64,000 nt of DNA, taken from the NCBI GenBank assembly GCA_022453515.1, contig JAJNNY010000008.1:744001-808000 (forward strand), in the 5' to 3' direction. Numbering within the stretch: position 1 is the first letter of the stretch; every line of letters starts with the position of its first letter. The stretch is from Astrocystis sublimbata. Its lineage: Eukaryota; Ascomycota; Sordariomycetes; Xylariales; Xylariaceae. The notes beneath the pieces are model-generated. The model saw only the letters and a program-made list of their open reading frames with translations, made no database searches and had not been told where the DNA came from. The translations under genes were made by a program, and so were the position numbers. This document shows, piece by piece, positions 1-9,339 of the stretch.

Positions 1-171
1 CCCCTATCGGCAAGGCTGCGAAGGGCGCGTATCCAGAGTGGGCCCAGTAGCATATGGACGACAGACAGACTGTCCACTCAAACGAAGGACAGAAAAGAAA
101 GAAGGGAAGGAGGAATAGAGGAGAACACGAGAACAGATGGCTGACCTATGCTCTCTTTTCCGCCACAACAG

Positions 172-445
172 TACCGTCCTCCCCTGCCTCATCCTCGCCG
201 GCGCCAACGCCTACAACTTATGGACCGAGCATTGGGAGCACTGGTCGCACCTGCCCCCTCTAGAGGAGCGTGTCGAGTACCCCTACCAGAACATCCGCAC
301 CAAGAACTTCCCCTGGGGCAACGGTGACGAGACCCTCTTGTACGTATTCCTCGTCACTAATACCAGTCCGCCTACCTCGCTAACCACCGCGAACGACAGC
401 TGGAACAAGGACGTCAACTACCACAACAAGGACAAGACCACATAG
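172..445 (+). CDS. COX13: Cytochrome c oxidase subunit VIa (COX13), 3' part only
   Basis: Nuclear-encoded subunit of mitochondrial complex IV, a small inner-membrane protein that modulates electron transfer from cytochrome c to oxygen. The exon opens after a pyrimidine tract and acceptor AG at 170-171 and encodes the end of the single membrane helix followed by the family signature NAYNLWTEHWEHWSHLPPLEE. An intron at 340-399 (donor GTACGT, branch GCTAACC, acceptor CAG) interrupts the C-terminus. Splicing gives ETLFWNKDVNYHNKDKTT, the usual tail. The intron is exactly 60 nt and has no stop, so the unspliced frame also stays open. The 5' exons with the mitochondrial presequence lie left of the window; bases 1-171 look like intron. 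It is convergent with SLA2. In Pezizomycotina COX13 usually sits beside APN2 near the mating-type locus, so APN2 is expected just to the left. Confidence 0.93.
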
Positions 446-1229
446 AGAGAGCGAGAGACCGATTTCTCTGTATATAGATACCTATCTATCATCACCACCA
501 CCACCGCTCGAGGGACATGTCTGCTGAGGACCATTCATCACTTACCGGACATAGACAAATGGGCCCACGGCTGTCAAACGAACCTGCTAACTTCCAACAC
601 TACATGTTCTGTCCTATTGTAGATATTGAGATTCCCTATGTCAATGCAGAACCTATAACCGTACTCTTGCCCCCAAGATGACTCCTGAAATGTCAAATGT
701 ATCTGCACGCAACCCACCTGTTGCCTCACGATCGATCCTCTCACCCCAGTGATATTCAACTTGGTAAAGATGTATGTATGCGTAGTAAGCGATATGCATC
801 CTTGGCTAGTATAGAGACAAACCCCTATCATTCTTATACCAATGCGTAGATACCAAATTGTACGCTTTCACTTCCATCGGAATTACGTCTAGTTTAACAA
901 GACAAGTATATTCGCGGCCTTAGATAGTTGCCTCGCGTATGCTGTTTTGAGTCAGAAGTCGGTTTTCCGGCCATGAAAATACAGTAGGTGCCTAGATGTA
1001 CACATTCTCCGTGGACGCTCTGTCATCCACGTGCTCGCTATTCTCATTTTCCTGAGCATCTGCAATAATTCCAAACATCTCCTCTACTCTCGACAACACC
1101 ACTAACATATCGAGTTGACTACTATAGGATGCTAGCTGGACTTGATATGAACAATTTTCCGCATTCTTACAAGGCACATAACGCGCCGCCCAGGTACATT
1201 TCGAGTAGTCAACCCCCTCCCATCTGGAT
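446..1229. other. Convergent 3' spacer between COX13 and SLA2
   Basis: These 784 bases hold the 3' ends of two convergent genes. No open frame resembles a mating-type alpha-box or HMG-box protein, and none shows exon structure. A short GA-rich stretch and ATC/CAC-rich low complexity directly follow the COX13 stop. Nothing else is recognised. Confidence 0.7.
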
Positions 1230-4200
1230 TTAATCCTCCTGGTACGAGATCTTGCGCATCTCGCCAAGACGGTGTCGCGCAGCCGATAGCGAGTTCTCCA
1301 ACTGAAGGATTTCAACCTAACATTGCAAATATCATCAGCACAGTTCTTAGCGTTACAAGGAGGGCCATAAGTGTTTCTCTTACCTGTTGTTCCATCTCCC
1401 GGACCTTGAACTCGTGCGTGCCCAGCTTCGAGTAGTCGACGGCCTCGTCCTCTTGGTTGCGATCCTTGATCATTTCTTGCACTTGCCTGACCAGGGACCG
1501 ACAAGCGGTGCCGACGGCCTTGCTGGCCTGTTCAAGGCTCTCCTGGCTCTTGCTCATGAAGCCGGCCTTGACACGACTGGCGGCGACGAGCTGGGCCGTC
1601 GAGGCAGCCACGTTGTTGGATGCTACGATCAGCTGCTCTGGGCTGTTGCGACCGGAGATGACGCCGTCGGCCGTCTCGATGAGTGTGTTTGTGGACGATG
1701 CAACAGCCTTGGCTGCGGAAATAAGTCCCTCGGTCCATCGGTTATTCTTCTTGTAGAAAGCTGTTTTGGAGGACGAGCCCCGGCCAGCCTGGACGATTTC
1801 TTGCTGTGTCGCCGTGGCTGCCTTGATCAGCTGCGCAATGGCGTTGGTGATGGCCATGGCAGCATCCAGAATGGTGTCATTGACCTTGAGCTCGTAGGTC
1901 GAGTAACCATCGCGAGGCTTGTTCTTCAATTTGGCCAAGCGAGCGGCCGCAGCAGCAATGGCGTCGGCCGCCTTGCTTAGTTCATTGTCAACAATCTCGC
2001 CCAGATCACCCTTGTTGTTTGCCAAGCGGCCAAAGCCTGGGGCGAAAGTCTCGACTAATTTGTTCAGCTTCTGGAGATTCATCTGCACATCGTTGTTATT
2101 GTTGATGACAACGTCGGTCTTCTGAATAGGATCCATGCCTTCGAGCCTGAAGCTCTGAAGCCCACGGAAGAATTTTACGGCTGACTGGGCAGCTACACGC
2201 GCACCGTGGGTAAGCTGGTCGCCCTTCTTCTCGTCGGTAGCCAGACGTGTCAGACCTTTCGTGTTGTTGCATACGTCTGCCGCAGAACTTGCGAATACAT
2301 TGATAGCCCTGATAAGATCAGTGTGTGTAGCATTGGGCCCATCCGCAATGAAGTTGTTGAAGGCTGTCGCAAATTCCATAGCATTGGCAGAGGCCTTCTC
2401 AATCTGCGACAGAACGTATTGTGGTGAAGCGTTCGTGTTACCGGCTTGTAGAGTCGAATCAAGCTCATACAAGGCATCGTCAACTCGCGCAACACCTGCT
2501 TGCAACACGGAATCTATGATCTCGTTGATTTTGTCGAGATTGGCCATAATCAGAGCGTCAATCTGACCGTCCAGGGCTACGTCTGTGTCTCCCTGGTTGA
2601 GTTTCAACTCGTTTAATTCAATCAGGGTTTGGTCCATGCCAGCCTTGTACACCTCAAGCTCTTCTTCCTTCTCGCGAAGCAATTGCTCGAGGTCCGAGCT
2701 GCCATCATGCAGCTTGGAGTGGGTATCCTCCAGGGCGCGGGACTTTGTACGCAGCGCCTCTTCCAGGTCCGCCATCTCACGGTTGTACTTTGAAAGCATT
2801 GTGGACAGCTCGTTGCCTTTGCTTCTTTCCAAGTTATCGGCTCGGTCCATCGCCATACGCAACTCGCGCTTCAGCCTTTCGACCTCATCCTTGTTGCTGC
2901 CGGTCGTTCTATCGCGGTCGTGCAGTGCTCGATCGCGCTCTCGGATCATGTCCGCCAACTCGAGGTTCTTCGTCTTGATCTCCCGCTCAAGCTTCTCCCG
3001 TCTCTCGATAGCTTCTTGCGCGGATGCTGCCTTAAGCTGGACAGATTTGAATTTCTGGAGGAGATCGAGATGTTCGTGCCGTAATTGGGAGTAGAGCTTG
3101 GCCAGAGCCTCATACTTTGTGCGCCAGGTGTTGACTTGTTCCTGGAGTGCGCGAATCTGATCATCCTTACTGTTCAGTTGTTGGCCGAAATTGGCTTGGA
3201 TCTGTCCGAGTTCTCCTTCCAGTGCCTTCACCCTTTGATCATACTGCTGCAGCATAAGCTGATCGCGATCATACTGTGCCCTTGCATTGAGATTCTCTTG
3301 CTCGAGCTCAGCTAGCCTGCCCTGTGTTTGCATCTGATATTGCTGGTTCATGAGTGCTTCCTGCTCTCTCTGTTGCTGTTCAGCTAGACGTCTCTGCTGC
3401 TCTTCAAAATCTCGCTGAGCTTGCATTTGGGCGTTTTGCTGGGCTTGTAGCGCTTGTTGCTGGCGCTCTTGGAGAACTCTCTGCTGCTCCTCATATTCGC
3501 GGTTCTGGCGATCGATTTCGCTTTGCCAGAATTCGGCAATTTGATCGGGCTCTTCAGTCTTGGGCTCACGAACCGGCGTAGGTGCGCGTTCGATCTCCTG
3601 CCTGGGTCGAGCTGGTAGAGCCGGCGCATCCTCATCCTCGCCTAACAGGTTCGGCGGGTCTTGAGGCAGCTTTGGAATTGTAATGAGGCTAGTCAGGTAC
3701 CGCAAGTTGGAGCATTCGTAGTAGAATTTGACCAATCGGTAATGTTGGGCGTTGTATCGCTCTCGAAGCGGCTCTAATGCGTCGTTGTCGCCAGTTGCTA
3801 CCAGGCCATTAGTCACCTAACCCAGGCCATCCCAAGCTTGATTCGAACATGGCACTTACTGGAATGCATAGCTCGCAGCATGCTCGTAATAAACTTGTAT
3901 ATACCGTAGCTTTCCTGCACCAGCGGCACAATAGCCGAGATCCTGCATTCGTTATTTCCAACATTCCTGAAGTGGGAGAAGATGAGTTTCTGGAACTGCT
4001 CGATCTTGTCCTGCAGAGCCATGAGGTCGGTAATGGTTTCGTAACCCTCGTTGGGATCGTTAATCGCCTTCAAGCTGATGTACTCTTCATACTCGAACGT
4101 GCCATTGAACTCCGGGTGTTGCTGGTGGAAGGAGAGCTTCGCGAGCAGGAAGTAGACGTATTCTCGGATCAATGGGCCGTAGCCCCGGACCCCCTCGCCG

Positions 4201-4829
4201 GCCAATCCTCTGTTCAAGCCATCTATCCAGCCTCGGTTCGCCGCAGCCTCCCTCAGCGTCTGAGGATGACCTTCCTGCAAGGTTCGGTGTACTGTGATGA
4301 GGGCTTTGAATGTCTGCACCTCGTCGGCGAGAATGGGTTGCCTGGCAGCACACAGTGAATCAGCAGTCGCTCCGGCCACATAATCATTTCGCGGGGCCTG
4401 GTCAAACGTACACTTTCATGCCGGCCCAGAAGGACTGGGAGGACTTGTGGTCCCAGGTGTAAACGATGCAGGCGCGCACATGCTTGCGTTTCGGAGCGGT
4501 CTCGTCGGTGCTCGTCGCTTTTCGGATATGGATGGCCAGTTCGGCCTCGGACCTGTCAAGGGGGTAAGCCCACACCATCCCTGCCGTGTAGGACATGTTG
4601 AGAACATGGAAAAGATGTCGTATCTGCGATGGCGGCCATAGAAGCAGTGGCAGGAGACAGACAAGGCGGCGCGAAGGAGGAGTGCCAGAGGAATAGTGCC
4701 AGGGTAGTGAATGAATAGGTAGGCCTATCCAATGCAGAGCCGAACAAGCAAAGCAAAGCAAACAAACTAGACAGAGTCAGATAAGATAGGCCGTACGCAC
4801 CTCGTGTGGTCCAGACTACGGGTCGCCAT
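1230..4829 (-). CDS. SLA2: Sla2/End4, HIP1R-type endocytic actin adaptor
   Basis: Adaptor of the cortical endocytic patch. It binds PtdIns(4,5)P2 and clathrin-coat proteins at the membrane and actin through its C-terminus. Proposed exons: complement(1230..1316, 1384..3797, 3860..4341, 4412..4552, 4801..4829), giving 1050 residues, the usual size in filamentous fungi. The 29-nt first exon encodes MATRSLDHTR. The ANTH domain covers about residues 10-280 (SEAELAIHIRKATS, then KRKHVRACIVYTWDHKSS). A Gln/Glu-rich coiled coil follows at roughly 330-640, and the I/LWEQ (talin-like) actin-binding module forms the end, closing with LENSLSAARHRLGEMRK. Introns are 67, 62, 70 and 248 nt. The 62-nt intron uses acceptor TAG at 3799-3798 with a CTAAT branch; an earlier AG would put a stop in frame. 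SLA2 is a classic flank of the ascomycete MAT locus. Confidence 0.96.
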
Positions 4830-5917
4830 GGCGGCAAGAGTCTTGTGTAGCTACGACGGGTATAATGGCGCAGGCGAAGAGACAGCAGCGTGTCACAACA
4901 GCGCAATATTCGGGAAAGAGCTTAGAGCCGGCTGCAGCAGCTGTCGGATTCAGCAGCAACGCATCCCACCTCACTTCCCGTTCGGATCAGGTCGGCGGTT
5001 TTAGGTTCGCAGGTCTTTGCGTCTGAGAATCTCTAGATGGGCAGGTCCCAGGCGGGCGCAGACGAGCAGACGCAGGATGGTGATAATAGGGACGATGAGA
5101 GGGGCGAGGCACGGCGCAACGATAACAATATGCGTAAGATGATTCAGGGTTATTAGGGACACTCAGGTTGGTGCGTCAGGTAGATAGATAGATATACTAT
5201 GAATGTTACAAGTTGTACGAAGGGCGGTAAATTGGAAGTTGGTGCCTGGAACAGAGAAGCCAACAGGTTAGGTATGGCTCGTGTGCACGACGATGAGCTT
5301 GTCAACCTGATAGTGTATGTAGATCGCCAAGGGGGGCTGTCAACGTCAGCTGTTGGAAGCTCTTTCCCCCCAGAAATCACTCTTCCTGTTCGCCAAGGCC
5401 AGGCTACCTAAAGTTCGCGCTGCGGCCCAAGTTACCCAGGGACGATTGCGTAATGGCACATGAGAGGATCTGAAGGGATGTATCTGCTGTGTTGCGGACT
5501 CCAGTGACCGTGGCCGGGCCACGCCCAGCGTTGGTGTGGTAGTATATCTAGGTACCTGAAAGGTACCTGACAATTCAAGACAGGGGTCTGTCTGGAGCTT
5601 GCTGGTCACAGTGTTTTTGACAGTGAAAATCAGAGTGGGGGAGCTTGTTCTGCTAGGTAGAGCTCTGTATGACCTCAAGCGGCACATCTTAACGGTTCCA
5701 ACACACATTCCCATACCTACTTACCTGGTAGTTCTCCCTCGCCAATGGACCCTTAACCAACGAAAAAATAGACGACGTCCACGACTGCTGATGTCAAAGC
5801 TATCGACCGAGCCTTTTGGCTCTCGGACATAACCTTCTCTCAACGAATCACCCGATCGAACCTCCCCTCGCATCCATCCATCTATTGAACATAGTTTCTT
5901 TCCGCGCAACTGGCACC
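4830..5917. promoter_or_regulatory. Divergent promoter region SLA2 / CIA30
   Basis: A 1.1-kb head-to-head spacer. It contains a GATA microsatellite near 5180-5195 and two copies of AGGTACCTGA (5550-5559 and 5561-5570) separated by one base. No convincing gene is seen. TATA or CCAAT positions cannot be assigned with confidence. Confidence 0.5.
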
Positions 5918-6817
5918 ATGCGCGCCACGGCAGCATGTCTGTCCAAGGGCTTCTGGGCCCGCAGCATTGATGAATTCAAGCGCCTCTCCAACATCAGTAT
6001 GGCCTCATTCCCTAATTCGCCTCGCCAATTCATACCCATCCTGAAGCCACGAACGAACGAACATGCCGTGCTAACCTGTCCCTACTCAGCCTTCAAGCTT
6101 GAGGGCATCAAGGGCCCCACGGGCCCTCTGCCGCTGCACAGCTTCCACACCGCCGACTCGTTAGATACCTGCAAGACGCTATGCGACCAGGACATCGGCG
6201 GTTTCTCCACCGTCTCGCTCGACTACGTGCCCCGCTCGACGACCACACCCGAGGCCATCCAAGGGCCCGGCTACGCGCGCTTCCACGGGTCCATCTCGAC
6301 CAAGCTGCCGCCCAACAAGCCCGACATCATGCGCTCCGGCTACGCCGCCTGGCGTACCCTCGACCCCAAGTCCACCCTGTTCGGCAGGTCGCTCTTCAAC
6401 ATCGACATGTACGCCTACCTCGCCCTCCGCATCCGGTCCGACGGCCGGAGCTACCTCATCAACATCCAGACCGAATCTGTCGTGCCGACGGACCTGCACC
6501 AGCACCGGCTATTCGCCAAGCGGCCCGGCGAGTGGGAGACCGTCATCATCAAGTGGAACGACTTTGTCCGCACTAACCATGGCTTCGTGGTCGAGCCGCA
6601 GACGGAGATTCTGCGCCAGAAGGTCCGCACCTTCGGCATTGGCTTGACGGATCGCGTCCCCGGCCCCTTTGAGCTTGACATCGAGCGCATGTGGGCTACT
6701 AACGATATGAGTGAGGACGATGAGGTGGTGGCTGCGCCCGTGGCACCAGCAACCGATCTAAAAGAAGGCCAGTTGAGAAACAAGCATGGTCAACATATAA
6801 ACTGGAATGAAAAATAA
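5918..6817 (+). CDS. CIA30: Complex I intermediate-associated protein 30 (CIA30/NDUFAF1 family)
   Basis: Mitochondrial chaperone that binds assembly intermediates of the membrane arm of NADH:ubiquinone oxidoreductase and leaves before the enzyme matures. Proposed CDS join(5918..5996, 6090..6817), 268 residues. The start ATG has a CACCATG context; a longer frame upstream looks like leader. The intron at 5997-6089 (GTATGG, branch GCTAACC, CAG) is 93 nt and free of stops, so an unspliced product would carry 31 extra residues. Splicing restores NITFKLEGIKGPTGPLPLHSF. The CIA30 domain fills most of the protein, with GYAAWRT, YAYLALRIRSDGRSYLINIQ, GEWETVIIKWNDF and FGIGLTDRVPGPFELDIE as family-like blocks. 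CIA30 is part of the conserved neighbourhood of SLA2 and APC5 around MAT in several Sordariomycetes. Confidence 0.93.
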   Translation: MRATAACLSKGFWARSIDEFKRLSNISMASFPNSPRQFIPILKPRTNEHAVLTCPYSAFKLEGIKGPTGPLPLHSFHTADSLDTCKTLCDQDIGGFSTVSLDYVPRSTTTPEAIQGPGYARFHGSISTKLPPNKPDIMRSGYAAWRTLDPKSTLFGRSLFNIDMYAYLALRIRSDGRSYLINIQTESVVPTDLHQHRLFAKRPGEWETVIIKWNDFVRTNHGFVVEPQTEILRQKVRTFGIGLTDRVPGPFELDIERMWATNDMSEDDEVVAAPVAPATDLKEGQLRNKHGQHINWNEK

Positions 6818-6984
6818 TGGGAACTCCGATACCATCTTCTACGAACGAAATTTTGTAATTTTATCGGCAACAAGGTCCATTGCGATGGCTGGTGTACATA
6901 TATGACTTGGGGTATGATTTCATGTCTACAGCAATAATTCTCTCGGGGTAGAGGAGTTGCTATGCATCCGGTCCCCGGGAGCCT

Positions 6985-9339
6985 TCATATCTTCAACTGC
7001 GCAGCGCTCTCACGTAACGCCAAGTATGCGGCAGCGTAGTCATTCGCCAAGACATCATCCCCGGCGACCTTCATGATGGTAGCCTTTTTGGCCATCATCT
7101 CGCACTGCTTATTCGTATCCTCCACGCTCGAGTAGTGATTGAACGCCTTCTCGATAGCCTCTACCCCTTTCATCAAGTATTCCCTCCGCTTATGGGATTT
7201 AGGGGGCATCTTGCCGGCCATGCCCACGTGGGCGTCGCCCAGATGCGAGTACAGTTTGGCCGTCATGGCCGAATTCTCGCATTCTAAGCTACGAGGGAGC
7301 ACAGCATCCAGTAACAGAGCTGCCGATTCAAATTCTCCTAATGAGGAGAGTACATTGGCGATCGCACCGATGGCGGGCCATAGGTAGGGAATGAGACGCG
7401 CTCGCCAGGCAACGTTGGCGGCGCGCACTACGATCGTGAACGCCCTTTGTGGTCTGCCGCATCGGTCTAGGACCTCCGCTTTGAGGAGCAACAACCGTAC
7501 TTGGAGGGCAACATCCTTATTGCTCTCCCGAAGGTCTGCAATCATATCCTCGACCTTGGCGAAAGCGTCTTCGAAATTGCCTCGGCGGGTGAGGCACTCG
7601 ATGTGAAGCGTGTCAATGACAAAAGCTAGATCAGGCTCCAAGTCTTCGCTCTTCGACTGTAGAAGTTGGGATAATAGCAGCTCCGCACCATCGAGGTTGT
7701 TGTGATGTAGATCCCGCCTCACTTTGATGAGGCCACGGAATTTGTGCCAGTATTGGCTCGTCTTCCAGGCCCGCAACGAGTCTGGGTCCAGGCGCTCGAG
7801 TTTCTCCAACGCCTCGTCGTATCTTCCCCTCAGCGCCAACATAGAGGCTTGACGGCTCGTTATCTTGAGCGCGTCGTCGAAAATCGAATGGCGAGCATAG
7901 CATTGCAGAAAGACTTCGCAGGTCGTCGCCGACAGATATGCAACACCCAACCTATCCCAGAGGGCTATGTTGATCGATAGCTGGGACCCGACCATGTTCT
8001 TCATATTCCGCTCGACCAATATCTGCGAACTTCGGACCAGATGTTCCAGTGCGGTAGCAATGCTCTCACCATGTGAAAGACACATTTTCGCTTCACTCAT
8101 AAGAGCGGAGCTCCATAATGGCCAGGTACCAGTTTCCTTAGCTCTGTTGCGCAGGAACGCGAGAGATTCTTTGCCTGTTCCCAGTTGGCTTTTCGACTCG
8201 ATATCCCGGGTCACCTCGGGGTGCGCCCGTCCAAAGTGGAAAAGCCAGTTGAGAGAGAAATTCAAACAGGTCATGTCACGGTTCTCCCTGGCCGTTGATA
8301 CCGTCTCCAGCATAGCGGAGATGGCTTCTTTATGGCACCCGAAGTCGGCCTGGAGCACAGCTAGGTTCATAAGAGCATACTGATAGAATGACCTATCCCT
8401 ATTCTGCATTGTGTAGTCAAAGTAGCGATGCAAATAGTCAAAGGACGTTGCGTAGTCACCTGCTCGCCACGCCTCTAGGTAACTTAAGTAGTGCGCGAGG
8501 CTTGGTATCGTGTAGCTGTCTATGACGAGATCATGAAATCGGTGCCGTATCTGAAGTGGTATCCTATTACCGTACCTTTGCATCTGATCGATTTGAAATT
8601 CAAGCAGTTTTTCAATGTCGTCAGTGCTCACTGACGTCGACATGTTTGAGTTGTCTCTTAGCATATCGCCGTATGCTACAGAAGCTATCGCGTCGACAGC
8701 TTCGCCCCACTCGCTTTGCCCAGTGAGAAGAACATTGTCGAAGCTGAGCCTTTGGAAAGCAGGGGTTTTCTTCCTATAGTACGCTGCCGTCGACTGGCGA
8801 TACTTGACAAATCCTTTCCATAGCTCGATTGTGTCATGGAAGCGGAGACGCGTGAATTCTAGGAGAGACCTGCGTACGAAAGACCCGAAGGGTGAGTTGC
8901 GCGACAACACAATGACCTCAGGCGGAGGCGCAGGAACCCCCAGCTCTCCATCCTGACGAAGCTCCTCCTTGGTCTTGGCAAGTAGAAGCGAGCAATTGTC
9001 GAAGAAATTATGCAAGGCATCAAGCGAATCGATCTTCCACAGTTTGTGGAGAAACACATACCACAGACTTCGCCCCGGTACACCTGAAGCTGCGGTATGT
9101 GGTGACAGCACGCTCTCGAAATCTGAAATGGAAGTGACAAGACTGACTGTGCTCTCAGCTCGGCGCCAGCGATTGTCCGAGCTGAAGGCTGAGCTGGAGA
9201 TGTCGCTTTCTATCAGATGTGATGTTACGAAAGAGAGGACATCAACAATGGCCGATGTTGGCACTGTTTTGTTCGTGTACAACTCGATCAAAGCCAGTAG
9301 GCCTATCTTAGCCGGATTGAGGAATCGAGACATTGGCAA
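6985..9339 (-). CDS. APC5: Anaphase-promoting complex subunit 5
   Basis: Scaffold subunit of the nuclear ubiquitin ligase APC/C, which marks securin and cyclins for degradation at anaphase. It is a single uninterrupted frame of 784 residues, close to other fungal Apc5 proteins. The N-terminal part opens with MSRFLNPAKIGLLALIELY, and the protein is mainly helical TPR-like repeats. The clearest is the conserved Apc5 block around residues 290-370 (YLSYLEAWRAGDYATSFDYL, then YQYALMNLAVLQADFGCHKE). Further helical pairs run to the C-terminus at ALRESAAQLKI. The first ATG is used; a second Met lies two codons later and could be the real start. It is tail-to-tail with CIA30, only 167 bp apart. Confidence 0.93.
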   Translation of the reverse strand: MPMSRFLNPAKIGLLALIELYTNKTVPTSAIVDVLSFVTSHLIESDISSSAFSSDNRWRRAESTVSLVTSISDFESVLSPHTAASGVPGRSLWYVFLHKLWKIDSLDALHNFFDNCSLLLAKTKEELRQDGELGVPAPPPEVIVLSRNSPFGSFVRRSLLEFTRLRFHDTIELWKGFVKYRQSTAAYYRKKTPAFQRLSFDNVLLTGQSEWGEAVDAIASVAYGDMLRDNSNMSTSVSTDDIEKLLEFQIDQMQRYGNRIPLQIRHRFHDLVIDSYTIPSLAHYLSYLEAWRAGDYATSFDYLHRYFDYTMQNRDRSFYQYALMNLAVLQADFGCHKEAISAMLETVSTARENRDMTCLNFSLNWLFHFGRAHPEVTRDIESKSQLGTGKESLAFLRNRAKETGTWPLWSSALMSEAKMCLSHGESIATALEHLVRSSQILVERNMKNMVGSQLSINIALWDRLGVAYLSATTCEVFLQCYARHSIFDDALKITSRQASMLALRGRYDEALEKLERLDPDSLRAWKTSQYWHKFRGLIKVRRDLHHNNLDGAELLLSQLLQSKSEDLEPDLAFVIDTLHIECLTRRGNFEDAFAKVEDMIADLRESNKDVALQVRLLLLKAEVLDRCGRPQRAFTIVVRAANVAWRARLIPYLWPAIGAIANVLSSLGEFESAALLLDAVLPRSLECENSAMTAKLYSHLGDAHVGMAGKMPPKSHKRREYLMKGVEAIEKAFNHYSSVEDTNKQCEMMAKKATIMKVAGDDVLANDYAAAYLALRESAAQLKI

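Noticed and set aside
446..1229. Mating-type gene between COX13 and SLA2
   Set aside because: No frame there resembles an alpha-box or HMG-box, and the spacer is too short for a typical idiomorph.
1312..1504. Frame overlapping the last SLA2 intron (992-1504, minus) as a separate gene
   Set aside because: Its middle part carries the last SLA2 exon in the same frame; the rest is intron and 3' flank.
3797..3820. Alternative SLA2 acceptor TTAG at about 3817
   Set aside because: It puts TAA or TGA directly in frame; the GGTAG acceptor ending at 3798 gives a clean junction MHSTTGDND.
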